NCBI GenBank assembly: GCA_031292515.1
Contig: JARLGZ010000034.1
Span: 119,120-183,119, forward strand
Length of the DNA stretch: 64,000 nucleotides
Origin: Puia sp.
GTDB taxonomy: Bacteria; Bacteroidota; Bacteroidia; Chitinophagales; Chitinophagaceae
Direction of reading: 5' to 3'
Below are positions 54,823 to 63,880 of the stretch, piece by piece; the stretch's first letter is position 1; each line of letters opens with the position of its first letter. The notes under the pieces were generated by a model. It made no database searches, had not been told where the DNA came from, and saw only the letters and a program-made list of their open reading frames with translations. The position numbers and the translations under genes were made by a program.

Positions 54823-55533
54823 ATGGATGAGAAAAAGACATACCAGGTTACTTACAAGGTCTACCATAACGAAAGGCTAAAGAAAGTCTCTTTTCATGGT
54901 AAGCTGGTCTATCCTTTATACCTACGATTAACCTTCGACCGGCGGACTACGGAGTATCGTTCCAATCTCTTTGATCTCTTTATGAAGCCGAAATATGGTA
55001 TTCGTGTTTCGGGGGAAATATTTCCTCCACATATCGATAAGATCATCGAGCGGGAAGAAAAACTGATTGAATTTATCATCGACCGGCATCCAAACGACTT
55101 TTCTTTAGAGTTGTTCAAAAAGGAATATGACTATTATGGCCGGGATCTGCTGGATGAGATGGAGGAAGGTTTTTTGAACTATTTACGCCTTTTCTTTGAT
55201 GATGAAGGAATGCCGCACCTAGGTGATGCCTTTGCTCTCAGCTACCAGGAAGTTACCTTGTACGATATCGTGCTAGACCTTAGAAGGGCATTGAAACCTG
55301 ACCTATACCAACGACTGATAGAGCATTCTTTTCTCTTTGCGCCGCCCTATTACCCATTGCATCAATTCCTCGATACACCACTAAGACCGAACCTTAAAGT
55401 CTTCACTGTTATGGATTGGGAAGATTCTTCAACTAAGCAGAAATTTCAAGAGTTTATGAAATCATTCTATCCCAAACAGGAAGTATTGAGTGTGATAAAC
55501 CAAATCGATGCACGGATGAAAAATGAAAAATAA
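54823..55533 (+). CDS. Hypothetical island protein
   Basis: A 236-residue cytosolic protein. The N-terminal 60 residues form a strand-rich unit (TYQVTYKVYHNERLKKVSFH, LVYPLYLRLTFDRRTTEYRS) faintly like the arm-type DNA-binding domain of Bacteroidota tyrosine integrases, but no recombinase core follows. The remainder is helical and acidic (IIEREEKLIEFIIDRHPNDF). It could be an island-encoded DNA-binding accessory protein; no firm family. Chosen start is ATG 54823; TTG nine bases upstream is in frame. Confidence 0.55.
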   Translation: MDEKKTYQVTYKVYHNERLKKVSFHGKLVYPLYLRLTFDRRTTEYRSNLFDLFMKPKYGIRVSGEIFPPHIDKIIEREEKLIEFIIDRHPNDFSLELFKKEYDYYGRDLLDEMEEGFLNYLRLFFDDEGMPHLGDAFALSYQEVTLYDIVLDLRRALKPDLYQRLIEHSFLFAPPYYPLHQFLDTPLRPNLKVFTVMDWEDSSTKQKFQEFMKSFYPKQEVLSVINQIDARMKNEK

Positions 55534-55796
55534 GGAGGTTATCTGTTACTGAAGATTATCGTCATTTCGGATTTTGGTCTTTTGGGGCTATTTCAAAACG
55601 TGAGTTTTTTCTTCCTTGGGTAAATGCGGCTTGCCAGGTACTAGGTTGATGTTTAGGTAGCCGTACAGGAGGTGAAAAGCTGCTGTTTTCTTACCTCGGA
55701 TATTTTTCCGGTGTTTTAACGGTGAGAATAGAAGAATAAATTCCCTACTTTAAAGCCTCTGATGACAAAAATCGCATTACCATCAACCCTATCACG

Positions 55797-57404
55797 ATGA
55801 GCATAACCGCCACACAAGGACAAGCTGTCCTCGATCGTTTTCTATCAGCATGGAACCTGAATCGGATCAGGGTTATGACGGTGGCTGAATATGCAGATCT
55901 GGGCAACCATGATTCGTTTTGCTACTGGCTCGAATACGGCACGAAGGAACTGGGGCTGATCGGCGGCATCCGCTTACAGAAATTCGAGCTATGGAAGAGT
56001 GATCCGTCAAAGGTTTTCCGGGACGGGCGGTTCCGGCTGGAAAATGGATATGCCTGGAATGCGAATAAGGGGGGCACCCTGGAAGAAGCATTTCAAAGGA
56101 TCAAGGCATTGATCATACGGATCGTCGAACTTAGCCAGGAGGGAGACTGGGAGAAGATTGACCAGGTGCCCTTCAACGCGATTGGAAAATGGAAGATCGC
56201 ATTTCTTTTTTCCGGTAAGCGGCTATTGCCGGTGTACAGTCGCCGGGCCCTGAAGGCGATTGCCGCCGGTTTGGGGTTGACGATCGCCGGCGACGCGCCG
56301 GTGTCGATCTTTCAACGGGGGATATTGTCGCAAAAAGGCCCGGAGGAGGAAGTACTGTCGTTCTCGATCCGGGTCTATTTCGCCTTTGCAGCCAAAGATA
56401 CGAGCCGGCAGTACTTTATCATTGGCAGTATGTACAACGGGTCTGACTCAGTCATGAAGCAATTCCTGGAGCGAAGTTGTGTAGCCATGGGGTGGATCGA
56501 CTGGATGGATTTTTCGGATCTCATGGGTGCGGGAAGGCCGGAGATCGACCGATATGTGGATGATAACTACCACGATCCGAAGCCGAGGGCACAAAACATC
56601 AAGTCTTATTTCCGCATTTTTTCGAAAATACTGGAGGGCGACATCATTGCGGTGAAGTCAAAGGGTTCGCATGGAGAGTTGACAATCATCGCGTATGCCA
56701 GGGTAGTGTGTCGGAACGGCGAGATCTATTTTCACGATGAGGGGGACCTTGGTCATTGTATCCATGTCGAGTTTCTGGACGCCAACTTCGAAAAGTATGT
56801 TGGGGAGAACTATGCCTGGACGATTCATCAGCTGACCCGGGAAAAGGACAAGCAGACGTTTTATGACGTGTTCGGCTGGTATTCCGGAGAAGCGGAAGAA
56901 CATGGAATTGGGGTATCTGATGAAGAGGAGGACTTCCCCACCGCATCCGGGGAGTCGGAAACAGAGGAGGGTTTCGAAGAAGGTTATACAGAGAAGTCCG
57001 AAGAATCTTTCGAACGTTCGGCAGGGGCCAGAGTCTTTGTCGGCCTGGTGCACAACGTGATGCAGAATCGCTTCATGAAATACTTGGAGCAGACGTATCC
57101 CGATGATCTTTTGTCGGGAGAAAAACGATACGTGGACGCCAGAAGGTTGGCTGGGGAGGTGTTGTATCTATACGAGATCAAGCCGGACGCGAGTGTTTAT
57201 ACGTGCATCCGGCAGGGCATCGGACAGCTCCTGGATTATCGTTTTCAGGACCGCAGTGGAAAGGACAAGGTGCTGGTGGTCGTGGGTCAGAACGAGCCGA
57301 ACTCGGATGATCAGCGGTTCATAGATTATATGCGGGAGACCTTGCGGGTGGAATTCCAATATCTGGCGTTTGATTCCGCGAAAATGAGGGTAAAACAGTT
57401 CTAG
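55797..57404 (+). CDS. Putative modification-dependent restriction protein (McrB-N + EVE/PUA-like + PD-(D/E)XK)
   Basis: A 535-residue cytosolic protein with three parts. Residues 1-165 resemble the N-terminal domain seen ahead of the AAA part in many McrB-like proteins (SFCYWLEYGTKELGLIGG; YAWNANKGGTLEEAFQRIKA). Residues about 200-365 look like an EVE/PUA-type nucleobase-binding domain (YFIIGSMYNGSD, SYFRIFSKILEGDIIAVKSK). After an acidic linker (370-410) comes a PD-(D/E)XK nuclease with Asp447 and Glu460-x-Lys462 (YVDARR then LYEIKPDASVYTCIRQGIG). No NTPase motor is present, unlike McrBC. It probably recognises a modified base and cuts DNA. It is first in a three-gene plus-strand cassette. 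Confidence 0.6.
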   Translation: MSITATQGQAVLDRFLSAWNLNRIRVMTVAEYADLGNHDSFCYWLEYGTKELGLIGGIRLQKFELWKSDPSKVFRDGRFRLENGYAWNANKGGTLEEAFQRIKALIIRIVELSQEGDWEKIDQVPFNAIGKWKIAFLFSGKRLLPVYSRRALKAIAAGLGLTIAGDAPVSIFQRGILSQKGPEEEVLSFSIRVYFAFAAKDTSRQYFIIGSMYNGSDSVMKQFLERSCVAMGWIDWMDFSDLMGAGRPEIDRYVDDNYHDPKPRAQNIKSYFRIFSKILEGDIIAVKSKGSHGELTIIAYARVVCRNGEIYFHDEGDLGHCIHVEFLDANFEKYVGENYAWTIHQLTREKDKQTFYDVFGWYSGEAEEHGIGVSDEEEDFPTASGESETEEGFEEGYTEKSEESFERSAGARVFVGLVHNVMQNRFMKYLEQTYPDDLLSGEKRYVDARRLAGEVLYLYEIKPDASVYTCIRQGIGQLLDYRFQDRSGKDKVLVVVGQNEPNSDDQRFIDYMRETLRVEFQYLAFDSAKMRVKQF

Positions 57405-57456
57405 GGTTTATCGGTGGGCAACAAACTTACTACCATTAAGCACATACGTTTATTAT

Positions 57457-58110
57457 ATGGCAAAAACAACAAAGCTCTTAAAACTCCCACCTTATCGTCC
57501 GGAACTGTACGTAAAAAGGACTGTTGCAGTATCTTTTTGGAAAGATAGCAATGACTTACTTTGGCGTGCTACTATATTTAGTAGGCAAATCGGGCATGAC
57601 ACCCTTTCTACAAAAGCCAAAACGTATGTCGATCTGATAATGGCGATTGAATGTTCTTTGAAGTCCCTGATCATGTCGCTCTCGCTGAAAGATGAAACAC
57701 CGGAGAGCGCATATTTGGTAGCAAGACGTTGTTCTCATAACTTAGACAGACTGTATCAGGAGGTAAAAATCAGAGCGAAGAACAGGGTAAAGCTCCTTGA
57801 TCGGTCAGCAGAGGAAATCATTCAAAAGGCTAATAACCTGGGCGTGGGATATAGATATGACATAACTGCATTTATGTTTCTATCGCAAGAAGATTGGTTC
57901 GATCGAAGCCGAAGAAGCGGTTGGATAAGTTCAGTTATCAATCATGATTTTATTGGAAAACTGCATGTAGTGGCTCATGAATTAAATAAGTTGTCTGGCG
58001 ACACGGTTAAAAAATATCTTGGCAAGTATGCCCGAGTGAATACGAAAAGATGGGAAGAGACCGATGCAAGGCATTCGATGTTCTTAACCACCCTGGGAAC
58101 GCGATTTTAG
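57457..58110 (+). CDS. Hypothetical helical protein in nuclease cassette
   Basis: A 217-residue protein between the two nuclease genes, 52 bp after one and 37 bp before the other, so very likely co-expressed. The middle is helical with LIMAIECSLKSLIMSL and ARRCSHNLDRLYQEVKIRAK, faintly like HEPN or AbiV folds, but the classical R-x(4-6)-H pair is not convincing. The C-terminus is Arg/Lys/Thr-rich. It could be a toxin, sensor or structural partner. Not recognised. Confidence 0.5.
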   Translation: MAKTTKLLKLPPYRPELYVKRTVAVSFWKDSNDLLWRATIFSRQIGHDTLSTKAKTYVDLIMAIECSLKSLIMSLSLKDETPESAYLVARRCSHNLDRLYQEVKIRAKNRVKLLDRSAEEIIQKANNLGVGYRYDITAFMFLSQEDWFDRSRRSGWISSVINHDFIGKLHVVAHELNKLSGDTVKKYLGKYARVNTKRWEETDARHSMFLTTLGTRF

Positions 58111-58147
58111 CAGTTGACAGTAGGGTGTTATTAAAATAGCATAGTAT

Positions 58148-59536
58148 ATGTCTGATAATTACGAATGGGTCAAGTCAGCAAAAAAAGCCTTGGACTGGAT
58201 GATCGGGGAAATGACAATGCCGGAATGGCATAGGAGGAGGAAGGGAGTGGTAGATTATTTTCGATCGATCAAACGACAGATGGCGTCGGGCCTTGATTCG
58301 GACAGCATTTTAACAAAGAAAGGGGGTGCGCCATCGGCTGTATACGACGATTGGATCGCGTGGTATTTATACCTGATAGAAAGCATTTTCGAGCGACCGG
58401 GCAACGATGAGCCGTGGCAAACCAATCGGATAGCGCCATTTTTCGCACTTATTGGGAGATACCTGGAGGATGTAAAAAGAATGCCTGGGATCAACGAAAG
58501 GGTGAAGGTGCTATTGAGTGCTAAAGACAATCAGCCGGACAATACCTTGTATGAAGTGGCGATTGCCATTCTGTATCACCGCAATGGTTGGAAGGTCGAG
58601 TTTCTGCCCGCCCGTGGGGGTATGAAGACGCCCGACATGAGGGTATCGAAAGGAGATCGAGACCTTTGGGTGGAATGCAAGCGATTCGCAAAAGTGACAG
58701 GTTATGCAGAGGAGGAGCGTCGATCATGGCATGAACGTGTTTACCATTTGTTCAATGCAATGAAGATAATAGGACCGCCTGCCTATGTCGATATTTTGTT
58801 TAAAGTGCCGTTGGAGGACGTGGACCCGGTTCAATTAGGAGGGGCCTATTGGGCATATCGGGAGAAAGGACTGGCCAGGATGGGGCAAACGTTGAAGCAC
58901 GAGTTGCTGGATATGACCGTTTACCCGATCGACTTAACCAGGATTAACAAGATATTACAGGATAGTCCTACCCGTCTTGGATCACCTTTAATGCTTAAAA
59001 TTTTGACCGGCGGCTATGATATGCACGGACAATATTCCACCCAGTTGGCTCCTTCAGGCATGGAAGAACTGGCACCGGACAACGATTTATACGTATTGAA
59101 CGAATTTTGTACCGGACTTTCGGCGGCTTACGTCGCAAAATGGGATTGTATGGCGGAGAGATCGCTGGAATTGAAATTTAAAGACATCAGAAAAAGGTTG
59201 AGCGAGGCAGTCAGTCAGATACCCGATACGGGAAGTGGCATAGTTCACATAGGTTATGAAACCGTATCAGGGCCTGCCGTTGAAGTTAAGCGACACGCAA
59301 GCATTCAGCAGACGATCAACAGTTTCAACTTTGCGAATAAACGGATTAAGGCTGTCTATTGCAATGCTTTGCAACTATTGTCGACTGCCGAAGGGTTTGA
59401 CTGGGCGGAGACGGTCATTTTCAACGAGAATATCCCTCCGCCGATTTTGGATGACCGGCTTATTTTGGATCTTCCTGGGGGTAAAGGAAGCGACAGTACG
59501 CACTGGGAAGAGGATCAGGAGAAGAGAACCAGATAG
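58148..59536 (+). CDS. PD-(D/E)XK nuclease-like protein
   Basis: A 462-residue protein with a clear PD-(D/E)XK signature: Glu136 in NTLYEVAIAILYHRNGW, Pro162-Asp163 in MKTPDMRVSKG and Glu176-Cys-Lys178 in DLWVECKRFAK, with normal spacing. The flanking N-terminal 130 residues are helical; the C-terminal 280 residues are unassigned. It is the last gene of the plus-strand cassette and ends 81 bp before the convergent Hsp70 operon. DNA cleavage is a reasonable inference; specificity unknown. Confidence 0.6.
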   Translation: MSDNYEWVKSAKKALDWMIGEMTMPEWHRRRKGVVDYFRSIKRQMASGLDSDSILTKKGGAPSAVYDDWIAWYLYLIESIFERPGNDEPWQTNRIAPFFALIGRYLEDVKRMPGINERVKVLLSAKDNQPDNTLYEVAIAILYHRNGWKVEFLPARGGMKTPDMRVSKGDRDLWVECKRFAKVTGYAEEERRSWHERVYHLFNAMKIIGPPAYVDILFKVPLEDVDPVQLGGAYWAYREKGLARMGQTLKHELLDMTVYPIDLTRINKILQDSPTRLGSPLMLKILTGGYDMHGQYSTQLAPSGMEELAPDNDLYVLNEFCTGLSAAYVAKWDCMAERSLELKFKDIRKRLSEAVSQIPDTGSGIVHIGYETVSGPAVEVKRHASIQQTINSFNFANKRIKAVYCNALQLLSTAEGFDWAETVIFNENIPPPILDDRLILDLPGGKGSDSTHWEEDQEKRTR

Positions 59537-59617
59537 GATATATGGCGACTACTACATATGGGCATACTCATTTTTTTTAAAATTAAGATTCGAATAAAGA
59601 GTACAGTCAACAGCTTG

Positions 59618-60100
59618 TTATTTCATTACCCTATGGAGGAGTAATAATAAATTATCATAATTTAGAATTACTGCTGTAATTATGGCACCAAAGAAAACAT
59701 AATTTGCAGCCCGGTTTTTAGTTGTGTCGGAGACTTTAAAGTTTAATAATGCCATTAGAAAAAAACAAGAAAACAAAAGTGCCAAGAAGGTTAAAAATAG
59801 GTCTGTAAAGAATTTGGAAAAAAACGCCAAGCCGATTGTGACAATAAATATCACTCCCGATAAATTCTCTTTCTTTAATTTATTGCCATTCTTTTTAAAT
59901 GTCGAGTAAGAAAGATAAATTGCGCAGACCGCTGAAAAATACAAAACGATGGACCTTAAAAGAGAAAATTTGAAAGTCAGAATAGCAATTGCAGCTAGTG
60001 GAAAGAATATCAGCGCAATTGTCTTCGAGGACTGTCTATCTTCCTTTGTATCCTTATCTTCATCAATTTCTAATGGTTTAATTTCTGTCTCTGACTTCAT
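59618..60100 (-). CDS. Small multi-pass membrane protein, end of Hsp70 operon
   Basis: A 160-residue membrane protein with an acidic cytosolic N-terminus (SETEIKPLEIDEDKDTKEDR) and about five hydrophobic spans (IALIFFPLAAIAILTFKFSL; GVIFIVTIGLAFFSKFFTDL; YVFFGAIITAVILNY). ATG 60100 overlaps the previous gene by 23 bases, a sign of translational coupling; an earlier start would extend the overlap. Function unknown. Its presence behind an Hsp70 gene suggests a membrane-linked role for the operon. Confidence 0.6.
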   Translation of the reverse strand: MKSETEIKPLEIDEDKDTKEDRQSSKTIALIFFPLAAIAILTFKFSLLRSIVLYFSAVCAIYLSYSTFKKNGNKLKKENLSGVIFIVTIGLAFFSKFFTDLFLTFLALLFSCFFLMALLNFKVSDTTKNRAANYVFFGAIITAVILNYDNLLLLLHRVMK

Positions 60101-60392
60101 TGTACTCTTTAAAAAAAACAACTGATAATAGCAGACCAATGGCAACAATAATATCTACGATATTCCAAATTGATCTACCTAATGCTATCTTCACAAATGG
60201 CTGAAATAGCAAAGCAAGGGCAAAGAAAACCACCGTTTCAATTTTGGCTCCTTTTTTGTTTGCCTGAATCGCAAGTAATACGAAACCGATCAATGCTACA
60301 AAGCGTACAAACTGATAATAACCGTACGGCATTTTTAGAAGACATGCCAATAGCAAACCGGCGAGTATTACTTTTATAAGCCCAGGTTTCAT
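60078..60392 (-). CDS. DUF6804-like small membrane protein
   Basis: A 104-residue protein with three to four helices (VILAGLLLACLLKMPYGYYQ; FVALIGFVLLAIQANKKG; VVFFALALLFQPFVKIALGR; VDIIVAIGLLLSVVF). The PYGYYxFVR and NPxxxIxLGRxxW-like pattern (FQPFVKIALGRSIWNIVD) matches DUF6804. It starts 15 bp after the Hsp70 gene and overlaps the next gene, so it belongs to the same operon. Biochemical role unknown. Confidence 0.65.
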   Translation of the reverse strand: MKPGLIKVILAGLLLACLLKMPYGYYQFVRFVALIGFVLLAIQANKKGAKIETVVFFALALLFQPFVKIALGRSIWNIVDIIVAIGLLLSVVFFKEYNEVRDRN

Positions 60393-60407
60393 AGTTGTAA
60401 TATTAAA

Positions 60408-62903
60408 TTATATTCCAAATCTCCCCGTTTTTGCCTCTTGCTGAGCCGTTTTGGGCAGTAAACCGATCAATCCCCAGTTGATTTCCCTAAGACGGTCATA
60501 ATTTTTGTTCGCAATCGCCAGATTCCCGGATTCTATTAAGCTTTTTGCCTGGTCTTGATTATTAAATAATTGGGGTTTTTCAATTAATCGGCTAAAACGG
60601 GACTCTAGGAATGACGGGGTACGCCAAAGGATATTGGCACCCAGGTTAATTAGCTCATCATTAGCCTCAAGGATTTTGATTGGTGTAGCGGAGTTTAAGA
60701 AGGATGGTTCACGTGCTATGATGTCATTAAATAGCTTATGGTCGTGATCATTCCCATTCTCCTGCAGTATTTGCCTGCACCATTCTTTATCTTCTTCATA
60801 TTTTATCTTTAACAGAGATATCCGCTTATCTCGGGTCGCCAAGTCAATTTCCTGGGCAATTTTTCTTTTATCATCTTCATACTGATATTTTTTATCTGTC
60901 ACATCGTCTTCTGTAAGGTGACCGGCATCACCTACCAGATTGTCTACTCTCTTTTTCAAGGCTGTTAGTGTATCTGCCGTTTCATAGTCTTCCCTTTTTA
61001 CGGCTTCCGAGATTTCGGTTTCCAATTGTTCTTCCATGGTTTTGACATCCTCTTTTAAATCGGATACTACCAGGTTGCGTTGTGAGGGATTGAAGACCTC
61101 CGTAAATTGCTGATCGGACATGGGAATATATACCGTGACTTTTAAATCTCTACTTTCTGACATTTCCAAGGTAATTTCGATCTCCGTGTTTTTAAGGATA
61201 TCCCTACTCAAGCTCTTGCCGGTGATCTCGAGATGGCCAATTGTCTGATTGGATTCAGCCAGATTGTATTGTGATCCTTCAACGACTTTAATAATGATCT
61301 TTTCATCACCTCCTTTCAACACCGTTTTGTTAAGCGTGGGATAGATAGTCCGTTTCTGTGGAAGGATGGTGTTTTTTTGAAAAATCAATTCGAGCTTTGA
61401 AGATGCTCCTTCTATGTCCGGATTGGCATCCTTTACCAGGCATATATCATAAGGGAGCGGTTGTCCGGATACATTGTATTTTCCGTGTGCAATCCCTATG
61501 AGTTCTATATCAGTATCTACTACATTATTCAGTTCATCCAAAATCACGAACCGGAAAAAGTTATAAGAGTTTTTCAATAGTGGGAGATCTTCCGATATCC
61601 TCGCTGTTAATTTCTTCCGTCCGCTATCATATCCCTTATCCTCTCTGGTAATCTGATAATAAAGCCCTTCTATCTTGCCATCGACACGTGCGGCCAATAT
61701 TTCCTCCTCTTCCTGAGACGTTTTTTGATAAGCCAACTTTACTTTAATTGAGCTGCTGGATTTTTTGACTCTGTTTTCATCAAAGGTTTTCTCTTTAGTT
61801 CCCGCATAGTAAGCAGCTCCAATGGCTATGGCTGTTGTCGGATCAATGTCACAGTTAATGGGGATTTGAAGGATCTCTTCTACGCGTTTTCGTACATAGG
61901 GAATATAGGTAGAGCCCCCAACCAACAAGGTAAATTGTACGTCGCCAGCTTTCAACGAGTTTCGAACCAAAATTTTCTTGATTTTGTCTGTTGTTTTATC
62001 CACCAGGTCTTTGACCAAGGTTTCGAATTCCGATCGGGTGATTTCGAAGCTTGTATCAATCTCTTCTCCCTCGTCGTCGGTAATGTCTCTAAGCTCAATT
62101 TCTGCTGACGTCTTCATAGAAAGGGATATTTTGGCTTGTTCGGCAAGCCACAATAATCTGAAATAGAGGGCATTCCGCTTTCCGGTAGCGCTTTTTAATT
62201 CATCTTCCAGGTTGGAAAACCGGAAATGTTTATCCAGAAACGGAACAATCATTTTTTCCACCATTAAATTGTCGAAGTCTGCTCCTCCTAGGAAATTATC
62301 TCCTTCATGATCCAGCACCTTCATTTCCCCATCCTTAATTTTTATTAATGCGACGTCAAAAGTGCCGCCTCCCAGATCATATACGAGCCATTGACCATTT
62401 TCCAAATCCTTTTCTTTGTGCTTATTTGCGTAGGCTAGGCTAGCGGCAATCGGTTCCTGAAGAAGGATCACCTGTTTAAACCCAGCCAATAATCCAGCAT
62501 CTTTCGTGGCATTAGATTGTATTACATCAAAGGAGGCTGGTATGGTAATCACCGCGGCGTCCACTTGTTCACCCGTGTGAATAAACCCCTTTAGCTCTTT
62601 CAGCACTTCGGAGGATAATTCCACCGGGGTTTTAATTTGGTCCAGGTTTTTTACTTTAAAGCTTTCAGTAGTCCCCATTTTCCGTTTGAACGTACTGAAT
62701 ACATTTTTGGCGTCCCTCTCTAGATAGGTTCTTGCCCGACTGCCAACAATGATTTTATCATTTTTATAGTATACAACAGACGGGATAGTTTCTTTTCCTG
62801 TTTCGAGGGGGTTCTTAAATACTTCGACTTCCCCTCTTACAAATTTGGCGATAGCCGAATTAGTGGTACCCAGGTCGATGCCGTAGTTTATCATTTTCTC
62901 CAT
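60408..62903 (-). CDS. Divergent Hsp70-family protein with long C-terminal extension
   Basis: An 831-residue Hsp70-like protein, much longer than DnaK (about 640). The nucleotide-binding domain (1-375) has DLGTTNS (10-16), ITIPASFDVIQSNATKDAG (119-137), VYDLGGGTFDVALI (174-187) and LLVGGSTYIPYVRKRVEEI (326-344). Residues 380-600 are a substrate-binding-like beta region; 610-720 a charged helical, coiled-coil-like lid (VKTMEEQLETEISEAVKRED); 720-831 is a helical tail without the usual EEVD or DnaK end. The GrpE-like gene lies 11 bp upstream, so an exchange factor is coupled. No J-domain gene is seen in the operon part visible here. Housekeeping DnaK is unlikely. Confidence 0.85.
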   Translation of the reverse strand: MEKMINYGIDLGTTNSAIAKFVRGEVEVFKNPLETGKETIPSVVYYKNDKIIVGSRARTYLERDAKNVFSTFKRKMGTTESFKVKNLDQIKTPVELSSEVLKELKGFIHTGEQVDAAVITIPASFDVIQSNATKDAGLLAGFKQVILLQEPIAASLAYANKHKEKDLENGQWLVYDLGGGTFDVALIKIKDGEMKVLDHEGDNFLGGADFDNLMVEKMIVPFLDKHFRFSNLEDELKSATGKRNALYFRLLWLAEQAKISLSMKTSAEIELRDITDDEGEEIDTSFEITRSEFETLVKDLVDKTTDKIKKILVRNSLKAGDVQFTLLVGGSTYIPYVRKRVEEILQIPINCDIDPTTAIAIGAAYYAGTKEKTFDENRVKKSSSSIKVKLAYQKTSQEEEEILAARVDGKIEGLYYQITREDKGYDSGRKKLTARISEDLPLLKNSYNFFRFVILDELNNVVDTDIELIGIAHGKYNVSGQPLPYDICLVKDANPDIEGASSKLELIFQKNTILPQKRTIYPTLNKTVLKGGDEKIIIKVVEGSQYNLAESNQTIGHLEITGKSLSRDILKNTEIEITLEMSESRDLKVTVYIPMSDQQFTEVFNPSQRNLVVSDLKEDVKTMEEQLETEISEAVKREDYETADTLTALKKRVDNLVGDAGHLTEDDVTDKKYQYEDDKRKIAQEIDLATRDKRISLLKIKYEEDKEWCRQILQENGNDHDHKLFNDIIAREPSFLNSATPIKILEANDELINLGANILWRTPSFLESRFSRLIEKPQLFNNQDQAKSLIESGNLAIANKNYDRLREINWGLIGLLPKTAQQEAKTGRFGI

Positions 62904-62914
62904 TGTTCGATAAT

Positions 62915-63265
62915 TTATTTTTTGCTTTCAACAATTACGACGGCTCTTTGCACGATCGTCTTGGTATTGCCATATTTAAAGTAGATGATCGGCTTTAAGA
63001 CTTCGATGATTTGTAGATTCTCATGGCTATCCCCTGAAATATTAGCCTCGCAGTCACTTCTTGTCTCGTTATACGGTTCGCCAATCGGGTTATGGAAAGT
63101 AAGCCCTTGCCCATCTTGCATTGCTTCTGTTTCAAAATAGTTTTTCAACTTATCAATGTTCCTTTGAATTGAATTGGCTTCTTTTATATTCCTCAGTTTG
63201 TTTTCAATTTCAAATAATTGATTCAACACAAATGGTAGATATTTAGGTATTTTTATTGATTCCAT
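62915..63265 (-). CDS. GrpE-like protein
   Basis: A 116-residue protein with a helical N-terminal half (LNQLFEIENKLRNIKEANSI, QRNIDKLKNYFETEAMQDGQ) and a C-terminal beta region reminiscent of GrpE (HNPIGEPYNETRSDCEANIS; NLQIIEVLKPIIYFKYGNTK; VQRAVVIVES). Shorter than GrpE (about 190). It sits directly before the Hsp70-like gene (11 bp), as a nucleotide-exchange partner would. Assignment rests on pattern and position; a structural comparison is needed to confirm. Confidence 0.55.
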   Translation of the reverse strand: MESIKIPKYLPFVLNQLFEIENKLRNIKEANSIQRNIDKLKNYFETEAMQDGQGLTFHNPIGEPYNETRSDCEANISGDSHENLQIIEVLKPIIYFKYGNTKTIVQRAVVIVESKK

Positions 63266-63277
63266 TATTAATTATTT

Positions 63278-63880
63278 TCAAAAATCGGTTTCTGAAATAT
63301 GGTCTGTACTGAATGTATTCGAGTTTGGGTCCGAAAAATATGTGCTCAATTTCAGGCTATAGCTAGGAACATTATAACCATTGACGGTTGGAGTCTGGAA
63401 AAAATCCAAGATTTCACTCCCCTTTTTATAAACCGCATTTAGGGTAAAATGTCCCTTGCATTTTGGGTCTCCAATCAGTACGGACCATTGTTCGCCATAG
63501 GCGATTTTTACATAATACCTACCCTGCGGAATATTTCTCACTGAATAGGTTGTACCGGCTTTTATGAAGACGAAGCGAATGCATTCTCCTGTCGCGTCGT
63601 CTATCAATTTTACAGCCGCATCGGTCGTTTCTGCTGAAATAACGAGCTTATTGTCGATTTCGTAATCGTAACTGGGGCGAAATAAGGTGCAGCCAGAAAT
63701 GTTGCCATTCTTCATCTTTACGGGTTGGTACAGGGGATCGATCGGCGGGGTGCTGATCGAAAGTGGAGGAATGGATACGGTTTTCGTGGATTCATAAGAT
63801 GGCTTGGACTCGCTATTAGCGGAGTAGGTACTCGAAGGCGTGCTGTCGGCTGTAGTGGCCGAGAGTATTCCACTAAGTGT
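63278..63880 (-). pseudogene. Beta-sandwich protein gene cut by IS element
   Basis: The C-terminal part (63278-63715, 145 residues) has a compact beta domain: LVISAETTDAAVKLIDDATG, IRFVFIKAGTTYSVRNIPQG and YYVKIAYGEQWSVLIG. The frame remains open upstream of the only ATG (63715) for another 55 codons with a Ser/Thr/Pro-rich linker (SANSESKPSYESTKTVSIPP), up to the IS edge near 63880, where a stop inside the IS closes it. So the real gene began further right and has been split. Distances to the GrpE-like gene (12 bp) show it was the first or an early gene of the Hsp70 operon. Confidence 0.7.

Noticed and set aside
57457..58110. Firm call of a HEPN ribonuclease toxin
   Set aside because: The helical pattern is suggestive but the R-x(4-6)-H catalytic motif is not clear, so it stays as hypothetical.
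60408..62903. Housekeeping DnaK
   Set aside because: About 190 residues longer, divergent C-terminus, located on a mobile island and with an atypical GrpE-like partner.
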